A DNA stretch of 64,000 bases from Segetibacter koreensis DSM 18137 (GTDB lineage Bacteria; Bacteroidota; Bacteroidia; Chitinophagales; Chitinophagaceae), in the NCBI RefSeq assembly GCF_000374045.1, contig NZ_KB893315.1, forward strand, positions 160,465-224,464, read 5' to 3'. The notes under the pieces are model-generated. The model was not told the DNA's origin. It did no database searches and saw only the letters and a program-made list of their open reading frames with translations. Positions 61,817-64,000 of this stretch are shown in pieces (the stretch's first letter is position 1; every line of letters starts with the position of its first letter). The translations under genes and the position numbers were made by a program.

Positions 61817-64000
61817 TTAATTCTTTAAAAACTTCTTACTGATTTTAAAATCATCACCAGCAATGGTAACAATATACATACCACTGGTAAGTGAAGTGAC
61901 GTCAGCTTCAAGAGTTTTGCCGGTTAAAACGACAGGGATGTTTTTAATAATCATTCCCGATAAGTTTGTTATAGACATGTTTGCTTTCTGACTGTTTGTT
62001 TGTATGCCATCCACGCTTATTTGTATCTTATTTACCGCTGGGTTAGGGTAAACCTTAACAGTAGAAGCAGCAGCACTTCCAACACTTGTGTTAGCAGTAT
62101 TTACATTTAGAGCATGAAGGTTATTTATAACAGAAGCTGTATCCTTATTAGCTATAGACTGGCTAACAGTTGGAGTCTTATAGGTAGCATTATAAGCCGC
62201 TGTATTCTTGCTTGCTACTTTTACGATATCAGATGCTCCAATGATTAATTGTGGCGGATTTTGAGTGTTTTCTTTACTGTTGAAAACAAGACTTCTATTT
62301 TGATTAGCAGAATCCTTTACTAAGAAAGTAACGATTTTATCCCCGGCAAATTGAGTCTTAACATAATCGGTAACATCTAGATCGTAATACCTGGCCTGGT
62401 TATTAACTCCGGTGGTGCTTAATGCAGACCCTGAAGTTGTAGGAGCATTATTATAGGTAATTGTATTTTCCGTCCATGAGTCGTTATCTACATTATATAC
62501 AGAAACATTTATAGTTGCTGTATTTTCTGTATTCCGACCAAATATCCTCAGTTTTGCTGAACCCACTCTAACTGCATTGTTAAGAGGAAATTTAATATAT
62601 GTTGAACGACCATACCCGGCAGCAGTAGTGCTTTTTACACCTAAAGAAGTATCGTTGCCATAATTGGTTGCAGCATAACCACCATCACGAATATATGCAT
62701 CTGCTATAGGTAGCACAGTTAAATCAGGAATTGGAGCCGTAACGACTAATTGAGGAATGTTATTTAAATTTTCTTTACTGTTAAATACTATACTTTTATT
62801 TTGGTTTGAAGCATCTTTTACTAAAAAGCTAACAACTTTATCTCCTGCAAATTGAGCCTTAACGTAGTTGGTAACATCAAACTCATAATATGCAGCTACG
62901 TTATTAATAGCTGTAGAGCTTAAAGCAGATGAGCTAGTGTCAGGCGCATTATTTAGGGTAATAGTATTTTCATTCCATGAATCGTTATCTACACTGTATG
63001 CTGAAATAGTAATATTGGATGTATTTTCTGAATTACGACCATAGATGCGAATTTTTGCTGAGCTTACGGCAGTCAGGTTATTAAGAGAAAATTTAAGATA
63101 AGATGCGCGGGTATAACCACTGGAAGCAGAATTTTTTGCAACTAAATTTGAATCGCTGCCATAATTGATAGAAGAATAATTTCCGTTTCTTACAAAAGCA
63201 TCAGCAATAGGCGAAAGCGTGTCATAAGATTGATATACAGTAGGATCGATATTAGGAACTGTAACAGAGAAGGCAACAGGGGCAGAAGCAGTAACGGCCA
63301 AACTATCGTCAATAGCTTTTGCTGTGATAGAATAGTTTCCTGCTTTAACATTGCTCCAGTTGAAAGTGTAAGGCTTTGCAGAAGCGGTGCCAATAAGCGT
63401 ATCATTATTATAAAATTCTACTTTTTTTACTGTACCATCTGAGTCAGCAGCGTCAGCGCTGATAACAACTGATGCAGGTGCACCGATACTTGCATTAGCA
63501 ACAGGACTTGTAAGACTTACAGAAGGCGCAACATTGGGATTGTATACAGAAAATGCAATAGCTGTAGAAGTGTTAACAGCTAAACTGTCGTCGGTAGCTT
63601 TTGCTGTTATGAAATAGGTCCCCTTGGGTACACTGTTCCAGGTAAAAGTATAAGGTCTTGTTGTAGCAGTTCCAAGTAAAACTCCATTATTATAAAATTC
63701 TACTTTTTTAATGGTACCATCTGAGTCAGCAGCGTCAGCGCTAATAGTAACTGATGCAGGTGCACCGATACTTGCATTAGCAACAGGACTTGTAAGGCTT
63801 ACAGAAGGCGCAACATTTGGATTATACACAGAAAAGGCAATAGCTGTAGAAGTGGTAACAGCTGAACTGTCGTCAGTAGCTTTTGCTGTGATAAAATAGG
63901 TCCCCTTGGGTACACTGTTCCAGGTAAAAGTATAAGGTCGTGTTGTAGCCGTGCCAAGCAAAATTCCATTATTATAAAATTCTACTTTTTTTACTGTACC
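61817..64000 (-). CDS. Large T9SS cargo protein with Ig-like and DNRLRE repeats (5' end outside window)
   Basis: 727 residues are visible, and the frame continues past the right edge. From the window edge inward there are two near-identical Ig-like (Big_7-type) repeats of 94 residues (TRPYTFTWNSVPKGTYF, DAADSDGTIKKVEFYNNG), a third diverged copy, two DNRLRE domains (SPIADAFVRNGNYSSINYGS and PIADAYIRDGGYAATNYGND), a linker, and a C-terminal type A sorting domain (VKVYPNPAVNKIQIS...KFLKN). It is secreted through T9SS and anchored at the surface. DNRLRE and Ig repeats suggest a glycan-binding or adhesin role, perhaps attached to an upstream catalytic domain that is not visible. Confidence 0.85.
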   Translation of the reverse strand, partial: GTVKKVEFYNNGILLGTATTRPYTFTWNSVPKGTYFITAKATDDSSAVTTSTAIAFSVYNPNVAPSVSLTSPVANASIGAPASVTISADAADSDGTIKKVEFYNNGVLLGTATTRPYTFTWNSVPKGTYFITAKATDDSLAVNTSTAIAFSVYNPNVAPSVSLTSPVANASIGAPASVVISADAADSDGTVKKVEFYNNDTLIGTASAKPYTFNWSNVKAGNYSITAKAIDDSLAVTASAPVAFSVTVPNIDPTVYQSYDTLSPIADAFVRNGNYSSINYGSDSNLVAKNSASSGYTRASYLKFSLNNLTAVSSAKIRIYGRNSENTSNITISAYSVDNDSWNENTITLNNAPDTSSSALSSTAINNVAAYYEFDVTNYVKAQFAGDKVVSFLVKDASNQNKSIVFNSKENLNNIPQLVVTAPIPDLTVLPIADAYIRDGGYAATNYGNDTSLGVKSTTAAGYGRSTYIKFPLNNAVRVGSAKLRIFGRNTENTATINVSVYNVDNDSWTENTITYNNAPTTSGSALSTTGVNNQARYYDLDVTDYVKTQFAGDKIVTFLVKDSANQNRSLVFNSKENTQNPPQLIIGASDIVKVASKNTAAYNATYKTPTVSQSIANKDTASVINNLHALNVNTANTSVGSAAASTVKVYPNPAVNKIQISVDGIQTNSQKANMSITNLSGMIIKNIPVVLTGKTLEADVTSLTSGMYIVTIAGDDFKISKKFLKN
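63396..64000 (-). repeat. Tandem 282-bp repeats encoding Ig-like domains
   Basis: The unit (94 codons) recurs at 63,678-63,959 and 63,396-63,677 with very few differences, and at least a partial further copy reaches the window edge. High identity at DNA level implies recent expansion or ongoing homogenisation. Confidence 0.85.

Noticed and set aside
1..64000. CRISPR arrays, rRNA genes and complete insertion sequences.
   Set aside because: No regularly spaced repeats, rRNA-like segments or transposase genes with terminal repeats were seen in the window.

Overview
The window looks like a chromosome segment from a Bacteroidota bacterium, most likely family Chitinophagaceae. Reasons: low GC, start sites mostly without Shine-Dalgarno sequences, a TTTG / TAnnTTTG type promoter, two proteins with type IX secretion (T9SS) sorting tails, a TonB receptor with a carboxypeptidase-like N-terminal domain, DUF5916, DUF5009, DUF1080 and DUF3871 proteins, and a plant/soil-type glycan and D-amino-acid catabolic repertoire. 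No species can be named from the sequence alone.

Bases 1 to about 26,460 are accessory DNA: small orphan genes, long gaps with decayed coding fragments, two tyrosine recombinases diverging around a degenerate tRNA-Met-like sequence (about 19,964-20,035), three HNH-type nucleases, and a DUF3871 mobile-element gene at the left edge. Inside it lies the most interesting part, 5,063-10,814, an apparent RiPP (ribosomally made, modified peptide) locus. It holds two tandem precursor genes with identical leaders, of which only the second keeps an intact Cys/Gly-rich core. A hairpin terminator follows, then a radical SAM/SPASM maturase, a helical-repeat protein and a papain/C39-like peptidase in an overlapping operon. 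About 0.5 kb downstream is a tetrapyrrole-methylase-fold enzyme with borosin-type backbone N-methyltransferase motifs, fused to an N-terminal LigA-like helical domain and an Asp-Val/His-rich linker. A large lipoprotein follows on the other strand.

Bases 23,767-26,457 hold a metal-type TonB receptor locus (DUF6660-like lipoprotein, receptor, truncated nickel/cobalt-type transporter). From 26,732 to 40,746, all on the minus strand, come catabolic genes: GH20 hexosaminidase, DUF5009 acyltransferase-like membrane protein, a small lipoprotein, DUF1080 hydrolase, two Tat-exported Gfo/Idh/MocA oxidoreductases, DUF5916 outer-membrane protein, and a set with dipeptidase, D-threonine-aldolase-like PLP enzyme, RidA and GntP permease. 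After a T9SS cargo protein and a GT1 glycosyltransferase comes a TetR-controlled efflux operon (TolC, HlyD, two ABC ATPases, two ABC-2 permeases; 44,777-51,723) with an operator-like palindrome at its promoter and a second one at the tolC start.

The right end carries housekeeping and resistance genes: PhnP-like hydrolase with a helix-hairpin-helix protein, queA, DUF1003 protein, a methyltransferase, a frameshifted metallophosphoesterase, and an arsenic operon (arsR, arsM, acr3) with two matching ArsR-type palindromes. It ends in a large T9SS cargo protein with tandem 282-bp Ig-like repeats and two DNRLRE domains, cut by the window edge. Several genes are broken by single-base changes in short homopolymers, which may be real decay or sequencing error.
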